This document shows, one piece after another, positions 55,318 to 63,530 of a DNA stretch of 63,530 nucleotides (within the stretch, counting starts at the first letter, position 1; each line of letters starts with the position of its first letter). Under the pieces are notes generated by a model. That model was not told where the DNA came from and ran no database searches. It was given only the letters and a program-made list of their open reading frames with translations. The stretch covers positions 1-63,530 of the forward strand of contig CACBFH010000005.1 in NCBI GenBank assembly GCA_902538515.1, in the 5' to 3' direction. Made by a program: the position numbers and the translations under genes. The DNA is from an uncultured Prochlorococcus sp. Lineage in GTDB: Bacteria; Cyanobacteriota; Cyanobacteriia; PCC-6307; Cyanobiaceae.

Positions 55318-56652
55318 TTATGAACTAAAAGATATTTTCATAAGTGGTTTTCTAACATCAAAAATAAATCCTTGCCAATTTATTTTTTCTTTTTCAAAAG
55401 CTTTTTCAACAATTTTTTCAGAATTTTTCTTTATAAAATCCAAATCAGGTTCTTCTACTCCTTTTGTTATTGCCATAAAATCAGCCAAAGAACTTGATAC
55501 TACTCTTGTTAAATAAGCAGCACTTACAGCCTGAAATGTTCCAGAAACAAGCCAATTTGGTCCATGTAATTTTGTTATGCCAATTAGAGTCTGTCCACTC
55601 CACTCAATAACTCCCTGAGCAATTGCAGTCTTTAAAATCTCTTTAGAAACTTTATCTAAAATTTCAGGAGACCAATTACATCCCCATATAGACTTAATTT
55701 CTTTAATCATTAATGAATTTAGTACTGTCATTGCCATAACATCAATTGATGGGATAGGAGATAAGAAAACAGTTGTCGCGACAAGAATTTGATTTTTTCT
55801 TTGTATACCTTTTAACTGCATTCTTCTTATCCCTTCAATTTCAGATTGCCAGGCAACATGAAGTTCTTTCAAGAGCCTTTTTTTTGTATTTTCAATATTT
55901 TTAGATGAACTTATGAAAAACCTCCTTAACGAAAAAGGTATATTTTTTATTTCATTCTTATTCTCATCAAAAGTAATAATTTTATTTATAAAGTCACTTG
56001 AAATTTGCGACTTTAGTTCTTCTATCTGATTTTTGGCTTCTATTTCGTTGGAAGTTAAAGCCACCAACCAGATCGGCATATTTTTAGGAAACTTTTCCAG
56101 CCACAAAAAATCATTCGCCGACAAAGGCAATTTGAAAAAATACAAGATTGCATCACTCTTCAAAACTTCTTCAGGAATAACTTTAGAAGAACTGTATTTA
56201 GGCAGTTTTTCGTATAAATCAAAGTCAAACTTATCAACTTTAAAATGACTTTTTAAAACAGACTGACAACTTTGATAATCTTTTTGTCCAATACAACTTA
56301 TTTTTTCTTTTTCAAATCTATTAAGAATCGATTCTAGTGTTTTTTGTCTTTTTGAATTCTGTTTTTCTAATTCATTCGTTGCTTCAAGTTCTTTAAAAAA
56401 ATTTAAATCTTCATTACATAGATTTTTCCAACCATCTAAATTGTTTGGCTCTCTAAATTTAGGCTTATCATTCTTCAAGTAAAAATACCCTCCCAAACAC
56501 AATGCAAAAAATCCTATTGAGCCTCCTGCAAAATGAATTAGGTCACTGACAAACCATTCCCCGAAACCTAACAATAATAGAATAATAATAGTATTTTTTT
56601 TCGGAAACTTTGTGAAATCCTTTAAAAGGTTGTCTTTACTAATATCAAACAC
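55318..56652 (-). CDS. DUF697 membrane protein with degenerate GTPase-like domain
   Basis: A 444-residue protein. It has N-terminal membrane helices (about 20-60) and a coiled-coil-like linker. Residues 118-235 are laid out like an Era-type G domain, but the P-loop is lost (SCIGQKDYQSCQ in place of GxxxxGKS) and the NKxD position reads LVALTSNE. C-terminal helices (about 290-400; LSPIPSIDVMAMTVLNSLMI) match DUF697. Intact DUF697 GTPases are known in cyanobacteria, so this may be a pseudo-GTPase. The start is GTG. It is 20 bp upstream of the Mn-binding-protein gene, possibly in that operon. Confidence 0.7.
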   Translation of the reverse strand: MFDISKDNLLKDFTKFPKKNTIIILLLLGFGEWFVSDLIHFAGGSIGFFALCLGGYFYLKNDKPKFREPNNLDGWKNLCNEDLNFFKELEATNELEKQNSKRQKTLESILNRFEKEKISCIGQKDYQSCQSVLKSHFKVDKFDFDLYEKLPKYSSSKVIPEEVLKSDAILYFFKLPLSANDFLWLEKFPKNMPIWLVALTSNEIEAKNQIEELKSQISSDFINKIITFDENKNEIKNIPFSLRRFFISSSKNIENTKKRLLKELHVAWQSEIEGIRRMQLKGIQRKNQILVATTVFLSPIPSIDVMAMTVLNSLMIKEIKSIWGCNWSPEILDKVSKEILKTAIAQGVIEWSGQTLIGITKLHGPNWLVSGTFQAVSAAYLTRVVSSSLADFMAITKGVEEPDLDFIKKNSEKIVEKAFEKEKINWQGFIFDVRKPLMKISFSS

Positions 56653-56817
56653 AATACTTTATTTTTCTAATTTTATTTTAATGCAAGTTATGAATGAGAA
56701 AAGCAAAATTTCATAAGTCGTTAATCAAAAGATAAAAAATTAAGGCTTTTCAAAAGACTTTTTGCATAACAAGATGCTAAGTTAATAGACTATTTAAATA
56801 ACTTAAGAAACATCAAG

Positions 56818-57240
56818 ATGTCTAATTCAAATTTCAGCAATAATCCTGGACAAGAAAATTATAGAGGTCGTTCTAATAATGAAAGATCTAATTTCAGAGA
56901 TAGATCTGGCGGCAGAAGAGATGGAGGAGGATTCCGCATAAGATTGAGTGATAACGAAATGAAAGCTGTTAAATCAATACAAGAGGCCTTTCAATTGAGA
57001 TCTACCGTTGCAGTTCTGGGTTTCTCTGTTAGAACACTTAGCGAAATGATCAAAGACGAAAAATTGATTGAATCAATCACGGAATATGCAAAAAATAATA
57101 AAAACTCTTTTCCGAATAGACAATCGCAAAATCCTTATGAAAAACAGACGAAAACAAAACCTGACCCTTTTGCAAGACCTGTAAAAAGTACATCAACTGA
57201 AGAGATCCAATCTAGCGAAGTAGAAGAGGATGGCAAATAA
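56818..57240 (+). CDS. Arg/Gly/Asn-rich protein with a conserved helical core, unknown
   Basis: A 140-residue protein in three parts. An N-terminal Arg/Gly/Ser/Asn-rich disordered region includes RDRSGGRRDGGG (about 27-38), similar to RNA-binding RGG segments. A conserved core FRIRLSDNEMKAVKSIQEAF (39-58) follows and runs to SVRTLSEMI (about 69-77). A polar, acidic tail closes the protein. The core looks like a ribbon-helix-helix or small helical nucleic-acid-binding module. Its end overlaps the trpS start by 11 bp, so coupling to tRNA charging genes is suggested. Family not recognised. Confidence 0.65.
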   Translation: MSNSNFSNNPGQENYRGRSNNERSNFRDRSGGRRDGGGFRIRLSDNEMKAVKSIQEAFQLRSTVAVLGFSVRTLSEMIKDEKLIESITEYAKNNKNSFPNRQSQNPYEKQTKTKPDPFARPVKSTSTEEIQSSEVEEDGK

Positions 57241-58246
57241 AAAAAGAATTCTTTCTGGAGTTCAACCAACTGGTGATTTACATATTGGAAATTGGCTTGG
57301 GGCCATAAATAATTGGGTTATGCTCCAAGAGCAATATGAAACATTTCTATGTGTAGTTGATTTGCACGCAATCACAACTTCATATAACCCCAAAGAATTG
57401 TCTCAGAATACTATCTCTACTGCAGCTTTGTACGTTGCGTGTGGAATAGATCCCAATATATGCTCAATTTTTGTCCAAAGTCAGATTTCTGCACATTCAG
57501 AACTTTGTTGGATATTAAATTGTATGACCCCAATAAATTGGATGGAAAGAATGATTCAATTCAAAGAAAAATCCATACAACAGGGGAATAATGTATCCAT
57601 TGGATTATTCGACTATCCGATCCTGATGGCTGCAGACATTCTTCTATATGACGCTGACTTTGTACCAGTAGGTGAGGATCAAAAACAACATCTTGAACTT
57701 GCCAGAGATATTGCACAACAGAGAATTAATGCCAGATTTAGTAAGGATAAAAATATTTTAAAAATCCCTCAACCAATAATCATGAAGAATGGATCAAAAA
57801 TAATGAGTTTGATTGATGGTTCAAAAAAGATGAGCAAAAGTGATCCTAATGAAGGCAGTCGTATTAACTTATTAGATGCTCCTGAAGTAATAACGAAAAA
57901 AATAAAAAGAGCAAAAAGTGACAGTTCTATTGGAATTGAATTTAATAATCCTGAGAGACCAGAATCTAAAAATCTTTTGATGATTTATTCAATATTATCT
58001 GGCAAAGAAATTTCTCAATGTGAAAATGATTTCTCAGAGACTGGATGGGGGACATTTAAAAAATTAATTACAGAACAACTTATTGAATCACTAGAACCTA
58101 TTCAGAAAAAATATAAATTATTAATTAATGATCAATATCAATTAAATAAAATCCTCGATGAAGGGAAGGAAAAAGCTGAAGATTTAGCAAATCAGACTTT
58201 AAAAAGAGTTAAATCAAAATTGGGATTCTATGAAAAGGAGAAATAA
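57230..58246 (+). CDS. trpS: Tryptophan--tRNA ligase
   Basis: A class I synthetase that charges tRNA-Trp. The 338-residue protein has the HIGH-type HIGNW (18-22), the PINWMERMIQFKE segment (101-113), FDYPILMAADILLY and KMSKS (200-204). Length is standard. The ATG lies inside the 3' end of the preceding RGG-like gene (11-bp overlap) and thrS follows after 3 bp, so this is a translation-gene operon. Confidence 0.96.
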   Translation: MANKKRILSGVQPTGDLHIGNWLGAINNWVMLQEQYETFLCVVDLHAITTSYNPKELSQNTISTAALYVACGIDPNICSIFVQSQISAHSELCWILNCMTPINWMERMIQFKEKSIQQGNNVSIGLFDYPILMAADILLYDADFVPVGEDQKQHLELARDIAQQRINARFSKDKNILKIPQPIIMKNGSKIMSLIDGSKKMSKSDPNEGSRINLLDAPEVITKKIKRAKSDSSIGIEFNNPERPESKNLLMIYSILSGKEISQCENDFSETGWGTFKKLITEQLIESLEPIQKKYKLLINDQYQLNKILDEGKEKAEDLANQTLKRVKSKLGFYEKEK

Positions 58247-58249
58247 AAT

Positions 58250-60166
58250 ATGCCAATAATTACCTTACCTGATGGTTCAAAAAAGGTTTTCGAAAAATCT
58301 GTAACTATTCTAGAAATTGCCCAAAGCATAGGCGCGGGATTAGCTAAAGCAACAATTGCTGGGAAAGTAAATGATGTTCTTCTAGATGCAACTATTCCTA
58401 TAGATAGAGATTCCGAAGTTGTAATCATCACATCAAAAGATAAAGAAGGAATTGAAATAATAAGACATTCATTTGCTCACCTTATTGGTCATGCAGTCAA
58501 ACAAATTTACTCTGATATTAAGATGGCGATTGGGCCTGTTATTGAAGATGGTTTTTATTATGATATTTTTTCTGAATATAGATTTACTCCTGAAGATTTA
58601 ATAAAAATCGAAAACAGAATTGATAAATTAATAAAAACAAACTATGACGTTGAAATTTTACAAGTTTCTAAAGAAGAGGCAATTAAAACTTTTAAAGAAA
58701 GAGATGAGACTTTTAAATTACGAATTATAGAAGAAATTCCTGAAGAAGGGCTCATAAATTTATACAAACACGAAGAATATATCGATATGTGTAGAGGGCC
58801 TCACGTACCCAATACTAGACATTTGAGACACTTTAAATTACTTAAATTATCAGGTTCATATTGGAGAGGGAATAGTGATAATGAATCATTACAGAGAATA
58901 TATGGAACTGCATGGGCAAAAGAAAAAGAACTCAAAGATTATTTAACAAGAATTGAAGAAGCGGAAAAAAGGGATCATAGAAAACTTGGTAAAAAACATT
59001 TACTATTTCATATACAAGAAGAATCTCCAGGAATGATTTTTTGGCATCCAAATGGATATACAATTTACCAAGTACTGGAAAAGTACATAAGAGAAATACT
59101 CAATAAAAATGATTATCTAGAAATTAAAACCCCACAAGCTGTTGATAAATCCCTTTGGGAAAAATCCGGTCATTGGGAAAAATTTAGAGACGATATGTTC
59201 ACTACTGCATCAGAAAATCGAACTTATGCAATTAAACCAATGAATTGTCCATGCCATATACAAGTATTTAATCAAGGTTTAAAAAGTTATAAAGATTTAC
59301 CTATTCGTCTTGCTGAATTTGGTTCTTGTCACAGAAATGAACCCTCTGGTGCACTGCACGGCTTAATGAGAGTAAGAAACTTTACTCAAGATGATGCACA
59401 CATATTCTGCACAGAAGAGCAAATTCAAGAAGAGGTATCAACTTTTATAGATCTTGTTTTCGAGGTTTATAAAACTTTTGGTTTTGATGAAATCATTATC
59501 AAATTATCAACCCGTCCTGAAAAAAGGGTAGGTAGTGAAGAGATTTGGAATAAATCAGAGGAGGCTCTTACCAAAGCTCTCGATAATAAGAACCTGAAAT
59601 GGGAACTCCAACCTGGAGAAGGGGCTTTTTATGGTCCAAAAATAGAATTCTCCTTAAAAGATTGTCTTAATAGAGTCTGGCAATGCGGCACTATTCAGGT
59701 TGATTTCTCAATGCCTATTAGATTGGATGCAACTTATGTAGATATTGATAATGAGAAAAGAAATCCAGTTATGCTTCATAGAGCAATTTTAGGATCCTTT
59801 GAGAGATTTATCGGAATCTTAATTGAACAATATGAGGCAAAATTCCCAATTTGGCTTGCACCTTATCAAATAATTTTATTGAGCATTACTGATAGAAATA
59901 TCGAAAAGTGTTTAAAGTTTAATGAAATAGTAAATAATAATGGTTACCGATCAAAAGTTGATGTTAGGAATGAAAAAATAGGATATAAAATAAGAGAGGC
60001 AACTCTCGGGAGAGTTCCTTTAATTGGAGTTATTGGAGATAAAGAAGAGGAAATTGATTCAGTCGCTTTAAGAGCTCTAGATGGAACAAATTTGGGAATT
60101 TTCGACCTACCTAATCTATACAAATTAATGGATGAATTAATAGAAAAAAAAGGGAGAACAGAATAA
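58250..60166 (+). CDS. thrS: Threonine--tRNA ligase
   Basis: A class II synthetase that charges tRNA-Thr. The 638-residue protein has an N-terminal TGS domain (1-60), an editing SAD domain with [11 protein letters not shown] (near 74), and a catalytic core with [10 protein letters not shown] (zinc Cys) and [20 protein letters not shown], motif 2. The C-terminal anticodon domain is complete. It is 3 bp after trpS and 10 bp before glk. Confidence 0.96.
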   Translation: MPIITLPDGSKKVFEKSVTILEIAQSIGAGLAKATIAGKVNDVLLDATIPIDRDSEVVIITSKDKEGIEIIRHSFAHLIGHAVKQIYSDIKMAIGPVIEDGFYYDIFSEYRFTPEDLIKIENRIDKLIKTNYDVEILQVSKEEAIKTFKERDETFKLRIIEEIPEEGLINLYKHEEYIDMCRGPHVPNTRHLRHFKLLKLSGSYWRGNSDNESLQRIYGTAWAKEKELKDYLTRIEEAEKRDHRKLGKKHLLFHIQEESPGMIFWHPNGYTIYQVLEKYIREILNKNDYLEIKTPQAVDKSLWEKSGHWEKFRDDMFTTASENRTYAIKPMNCPCHIQVFNQGLKSYKDLPIRLAEFGSCHRNEPSGALHGLMRVRNFTQDDAHIFCTEEQIQEEVSTFIDLVFEVYKTFGFDEIIIKLSTRPEKRVGSEEIWNKSEEALTKALDNKNLKWELQPGEGAFYGPKIEFSLKDCLNRVWQCGTIQVDFSMPIRLDATYVDIDNEKRNPVMLHRAILGSFERFIGILIEQYEAKFPIWLAPYQIILLSITDRNIEKCLKFNEIVNNNGYRSKVDVRNEKIGYKIREATLGRVPLIGVIGDKEEEIDSVALRALDGTNLGIFDLPNLYKLMDELIEKKGRTE

Positions 60167-60176
60167 TTTCGAATAG

Positions 60177-61208
60177 ATGAGTTTTCTAGCTTGTGATTTA
60201 GGAGGTACCAAGGTTCTATTGGGGATATTCGAAAGAGTAATAAATGATGATTCGCCTAAATTGTTATTCAAAAAGAAATATATCTCTTCTGATTGGAATT
60301 CTTTTGAACTGATCCTAGAAGATTTTCTTAAAAATGAATGCAAAAATATTACACATCCTTCTTCTGCATGTTTCGCTGTAGCTGGTCCTTTATCTAACAA
60401 CAATGCAAAAATCATTAACTTGTCATGGAATATTTCAGGAAATAAATTAAAAAATAAATTTAATTTTGAACAATGCGAGCTAATAAATGATTTTGCTGTG
60501 CAAATTTATGGAATTCCTTTCTTAAAAAAAAATCAATATTCAACAATCCAGAATGGTTCATATTCTGAAGCTAATAATGATTTACATGCCATTGTTGGAG
60601 CAGGGACTGGTTTGGGCATAGCAAGAGGTCTTATATCAGGGGAAAAGGTAAAAGTTTTAGCTAGTGAAGGTGGTCATGTTGAGTACTCCCCAAAGTCAAA
60701 ATTAGAATGGGAATTAAAAATTTGGCTTAAGAATTACCTAAAAGTTGAAAGGATCTCCTGTGAAAGAATTATTAGCGGAACTGGTTTATCACGGATTGCC
60801 GAATGGAGGCTAAGCAAACCTGATGCCCAAAACCATCCTTTACAACAATATTTAAATAAGATTAAAATTTTTGATGCTGCGAGGAAAGAACTACCTGAAA
60901 AAATTTGTAATCTTTCTAAAGAAGGAGATCAAATAATGATCGAAGTTGAGAGGATTTGGTTAGGCGCTTATGCCTCTTTACTGGGAGATGTTGCTCTTCA
61001 AGAATTGTGCTTTGGTGGATTATGGATTTCTGGAGGAACAGCATCAAAACATTTCAAAAACTTTAAATCAGACTTATTTTTAAAACAATTTTTCGACAAG
61101 GGAAGATTAAAAGATATTCTTAAAACAATACCTATAAAAGTAATTTTAGATGAAGAGTTTGGACTTTTTAGTGCAGCCTGTAGAGCAAAAATGCTTTTAA
61201 AAACTTAA
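60177..61208 (+). CDS. glk: Glucokinase
   Basis: Phosphorylates free glucose in the cytoplasm. The 343-residue ROK/Glk-type protein has the phosphate loop LACDLGGTKVLLGIF (4-18), INDFAVQIYGIP near 102, VGAGTGLGIARG and SEGGHVEYSP with the substrate His/Glu. Length is typical of bacterial Glk. In Prochlorococcus glucose uptake occurs, so a functional role is plausible. It is 10 bp after thrS and 9 bp before thrB. Confidence 0.92.
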   Translation: MSFLACDLGGTKVLLGIFERVINDDSPKLLFKKKYISSDWNSFELILEDFLKNECKNITHPSSACFAVAGPLSNNNAKIINLSWNISGNKLKNKFNFEQCELINDFAVQIYGIPFLKKNQYSTIQNGSYSEANNDLHAIVGAGTGLGIARGLISGEKVKVLASEGGHVEYSPKSKLEWELKIWLKNYLKVERISCERIISGTGLSRIAEWRLSKPDAQNHPLQQYLNKIKIFDAARKELPEKICNLSKEGDQIMIEVERIWLGAYASLLGDVALQELCFGGLWISGGTASKHFKNFKSDLFLKQFFDKGRLKDILKTIPIKVILDEEFGLFSAACRAKMLLKT

Positions 61209-61217
61209 AAACAAAAA

Positions 61218-62165
61218 ATGTCTATTCCTGAAGTAGGTAAAAAAATAAGGGTAACAGTGCCTTCCACAACTGCCAATTTAGGGCCTGGATTTGATTGCCT
61301 TGGAGCAGCATTAGATTTGTATAATGAGTTTGTCTTTACAAGAATTGAAGGTGGTGGAGAAAGATTTGATTTAATAATGGAAAGTACAGATGGTAATCAT
61401 TTAAGAGGAGGACCTGAAAACTTAGTTTTTAGAGCAGCTCAGAAAGTTTGGGAGAGCGCAAATATGGATCCTTTTGCCCTTGAAGCAAGAGTTAAGTTGG
61501 CAGTGCCACCTGCACGCGGGCTTGGAAGTAGCGCTACAGCAATAGTTGCTGGATTAATCGGAGCAAATGCAATAATGAACTCTCCATTATCCAAAGAAAA
61601 ACTCCTTGAACTTGCCATTGATATAGAAGGTCATCCTGATAATGTAGTTCCCTCCCTTCTGGGTGGGCTTTGCTTGACAGCCAGGTCTTCTTCTCAAAGA
61701 TGGAGAATCATTAGATGTGATTGGCACGATTCAATTAAAGCTGTTGTAGCAATACCTGCAATTCGTCTAAGCACAAGTGAAGCAAGAAAGGTTATGCCCA
61801 AGAATGTACCCATATCTGATGCAGTTACAAATATGGGGGCACTAACTTTGTTGCTAAACGGCATAAAAGCAGGTAACGCTGAACTTATAAAAGAAGGAAT
61901 GTTTGATAAGTTACATGAACCCTACAGATGGAAACTTATTAAGGGTGGATTAGAAGTTAAAGATGCCGCACTAAATGCAGGCGCACTAGGATGCGCAATT
62001 AGTGGGGCTGGGCCAAGTATTTTAGCTTTGTGTAAGAAAGAAAATGGTAAAAGTGTCAGTCAAGCCATGGTGAAAGCCTGGGAAAAGTCAGGTGTAGCGA
62101 GTAGAGCACCGTTCTTAAACATTCAAACAACGGGCAGCCAATTTAGCACTATCTCTGGTAAGTAG
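61218..62165 (+). CDS. thrB: Homoserine kinase
   Basis: A GHMP kinase that phosphorylates homoserine on the way to threonine and competes with the MetA branch encoded elsewhere in this window. The 315-residue protein has VPSTTANLGPGFDCLG (14-29), the ATP loop PPARGLGSSATA (97-108), and the C-terminal GHMP motif GALGCAISGAGPSILAL. Length is normal. It follows glk by 9 bp in the trpS-thrS-glk-thrB run. Confidence 0.95.
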   Translation: MSIPEVGKKIRVTVPSTTANLGPGFDCLGAALDLYNEFVFTRIEGGGERFDLIMESTDGNHLRGGPENLVFRAAQKVWESANMDPFALEARVKLAVPPARGLGSSATAIVAGLIGANAIMNSPLSKEKLLELAIDIEGHPDNVVPSLLGGLCLTARSSSQRWRIIRCDWHDSIKAVVAIPAIRLSTSEARKVMPKNVPISDAVTNMGALTLLLNGIKAGNAELIKEGMFDKLHEPYRWKLIKGGLEVKDAALNAGALGCAISGAGPSILALCKKENGKSVSQAMVKAWEKSGVASRAPFLNIQTTGSQFSTISGK

Positions 62166-62244
62166 TTTTACTTAGGCATTTTTAATGTTATAGTCTCAAG
62201 CTAGTACAACTTCAACTAGAATAAAAAAATTATTCATTACATAA

Positions 62245-63530
62245 ATGAATTTAGAATCTTTTCCTTGGCTATCATCTATTGTTTTACTGCCTTTAATTGG
62301 GGCATTAATAATGCCTTTCTTAAGTTCAAAAGGAGGAGAAGATAATTCGCTACCTAGAAATATTTCATTAATTTTTCTATTTATAGATTTTTTATTAATA
62401 ATCGGCGTCCTTTTTCAAAAATTCAATACTTCTGATAGCTCTTTACAACTGGTAGAAAGAGCTTCCTGGTTACCATCAATTGGCTTAGAGTGGTCTCTTG
62501 GCGTAGATGGGTTATCTGCTCCTTTAATAGCTTTAAGTGGCTTAATTACATTTTTATCAGCTGCGGCTAGTTGGAAAATTAAGAAAAAATCTAATCTATA
62601 TTTTGCTCTTTTATTAGTCCAAGCATCTGCACAGGCACTAGTTTTCCTTTCTCAAGATTTCCTATTATTTTTCTTAGCCTGGGAACTTGAATTAGTGCCG
62701 GTTTATCTTCTTATTGCGATTTGGGGAGGGAAAAAGAAATTATATGCGGCAACTAAATTCATTCTTTATACAGCTTTAGCTTCTTTATTAATACTCATAA
62801 GTGGGTTAGCACTAGCCTTGAGTGGTGATACTTTTACTTTGAATATTACTGATTTAACCAACAAAAATGTATCGGGCAGCCTAGCTTTATTATCTTATTT
62901 AGGATTTTTAATTGGCTTTGGAGTAAAACTTCCTATCTTTCCATTACATACATGGTTGCCTGATGCACATGGAGAGGCTAATGCTCCAGTTTCAATGTTA
63001 TTAGCTGGAATACTCTTAAAAATGGGAGGTTATGCTCTCTTAAGATTCAATGTTCAAATACTACCTGAAGTACATCTTCAAATTGCACCTGCCTTAATTA
63101 TTCTTGGAATCATTAATATAATTTACGGAGCTCTAAATGCATTTGCACAAGACAATGTCAAAAGGAGAATTGCATGTAGCTCTGTGAGCCATATGGGTTT
63201 TGTTCTGTTAGGGATTGGTGCAGTAGATGCTCTAGGAATTAGCGGAGCAATGCTACAAATGATCAGTCACGGACTTATAGCCGCAGCTATGTTCTTTGTT
63301 ACGGGCTCATTCTATGAAAGAACAAATACTCTTTCCATACCAAATATGGGGGGCTTAGCAAAGGTCTTGCCAATAACTTTCGCTTTTTTCTTAGCAAGCT
63401 CACTGGCCTCTCTTGCACTACCTGGAATGAGCGGTTTTATAAGTGAAATAACTGTATTTTTAGGTATCACTAGTCAAGAAGGATTTAGCTCTATCTTTAG
63501 ATCAATAACGATTCTAATTGCAGCCATAGG
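62245..63530 (+). CDS. ndhD: NAD(P)H-quinone oxidoreductase subunit 4 (NdhD), 5' part
   Basis: A proton-pumping membrane subunit of the thylakoid NDH-1 complex, used in cyclic electron flow and respiration (and in CO2 uptake for some paralogues). About 428 codons are visible and the 3' end runs off the window. Motifs include [48 protein letters not shown] with the conserved Lys and His, SSVSHMGFV and [13 protein letters not shown] at 62245 follows an 80-bp gap after thrB. Paralogue type (NdhD1 versus NdhD3/4) is not certain but NdhD1 is likely. Confidence 0.93.
   Translation, partial: MNLESFPWLSSIVLLPLIGALIMPFLSSKGGEDNSLPRNISLIFLFIDFLLIIGVLFQKFNTSDSSLQLVERASWLPSIGLEWSLGVDGLSAPLIALSGLITFLSAAASWKIKKKSNLYFALLLVQASAQALVFLSQDFLLFFLAWELELVPVYLLIAIWGGKKKLYAATKFILYTALASLLILISGLALALSGDTFTLNITDLTNKNVSGSLALLSYLGFLIGFGVKLPIFPLHTWLPDAHGEANAPVSMLLAGILLKMGGYALLRFNVQILPEVHLQIAPALIILGIINIIYGALNAFAQDNVKRRIACSSVSHMGFVLLGIGAVDALGISGAMLQMISHGLIAAAMFFVTGSFYERTNTLSIPNMGGLAKVLPITFAFFLASSLASLALPGMSGFISEITVFLGITSQEGFSSIFRSITILIAAI

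Overview
The window is a compact, strongly A+T-rich stretch of bacterial chromosome. It reads as a high-light-type marine Prochlorococcus. The main reasons are a Pcb chlorophyll a/b antenna gene (28700-29758), a CrtL-type lycopene cyclase, NdhD, a Tic20-like protein, several small protein families typical of cyanobacteria (DUF760, DUF1350, DUF2811, DUF3721, DUF4336), very short intergenic gaps and frequent TTG/GTG starts. The order antenna, hisS, acs, prenyl transferase, aroA agrees with my memory of the MED4 chromosome, but no search was run. I see no insertion sequence, integrase, CRISPR array or rRNA. The only RNA gene I can support is tRNA-Ser(UGA).

Region 1 (1-6.9 kb) holds mostly small secreted or membrane proteins of unknown role: half of a pilus PilC/GspF protein, orphan small proteins, the tRNA, Tic20-like, GloA, and a two-gene unit (ribbon-helix-helix-like protein plus a possible GIY-YIG-like protein). 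That unit is preceded by four direct repeats spaced exactly 11 bp. Region 2 (7-28.6 kb) is metabolic and mixed: GMC oxidoreductase, CbiX chelatase, FAD oxidase, SulP transporter, MetY-MetA, a GpsA-like protein divergent from StpA, a radical SAM ArsS-like enzyme, Fur, MscS, three Rossmann/SDR-type enzymes including CrtL, a GIY-YIG/membrane fusion, GST and GltS.

Region 3 (28.6-41.4 kb) starts with pcb, its terminator and a roomy upstream region with a 20-bp tandem repeat. HisS with two small partners, a Gly-every-fifth-residue/DUF3721 protein, a DnaQ-like exonuclease and Acs follow. Next comes a tightly packed minus-strand run: ComB, nitrilase, amidase, MurI, Sds. Region 4 (41.4-63.5 kb) is core: AroA, a MnmC-like methyltransferase and GlmU; then MurF, GlgA, MenB and MenD on the minus strand; LepB; a probable manganese ABC transporter operon flanked by DUF697 and DUF4336 genes; and finally TrpS, ThrS, Glk, ThrB and the 5' part of ndhD.

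Functionally the window joins wall synthesis (MurI, GlmU, MurF, amidase), quinone and carotenoid synthesis (MenB, MenD, Sds, CrtL), methionine/threonine synthesis (MetY, MetA, ThrB), glycogen/glucose handling (GlgA, Glk) and light harvesting. No large novel system is evident. The most interesting items are the phased operator upstream of the RHH/GIY-like pair, the apparent AUU start of ComB, the GpsA-like/StpA divergent pair, the Gly-pentad/DUF3721 protein, and the DUF697/Mn transporter/DUF4336 operon.
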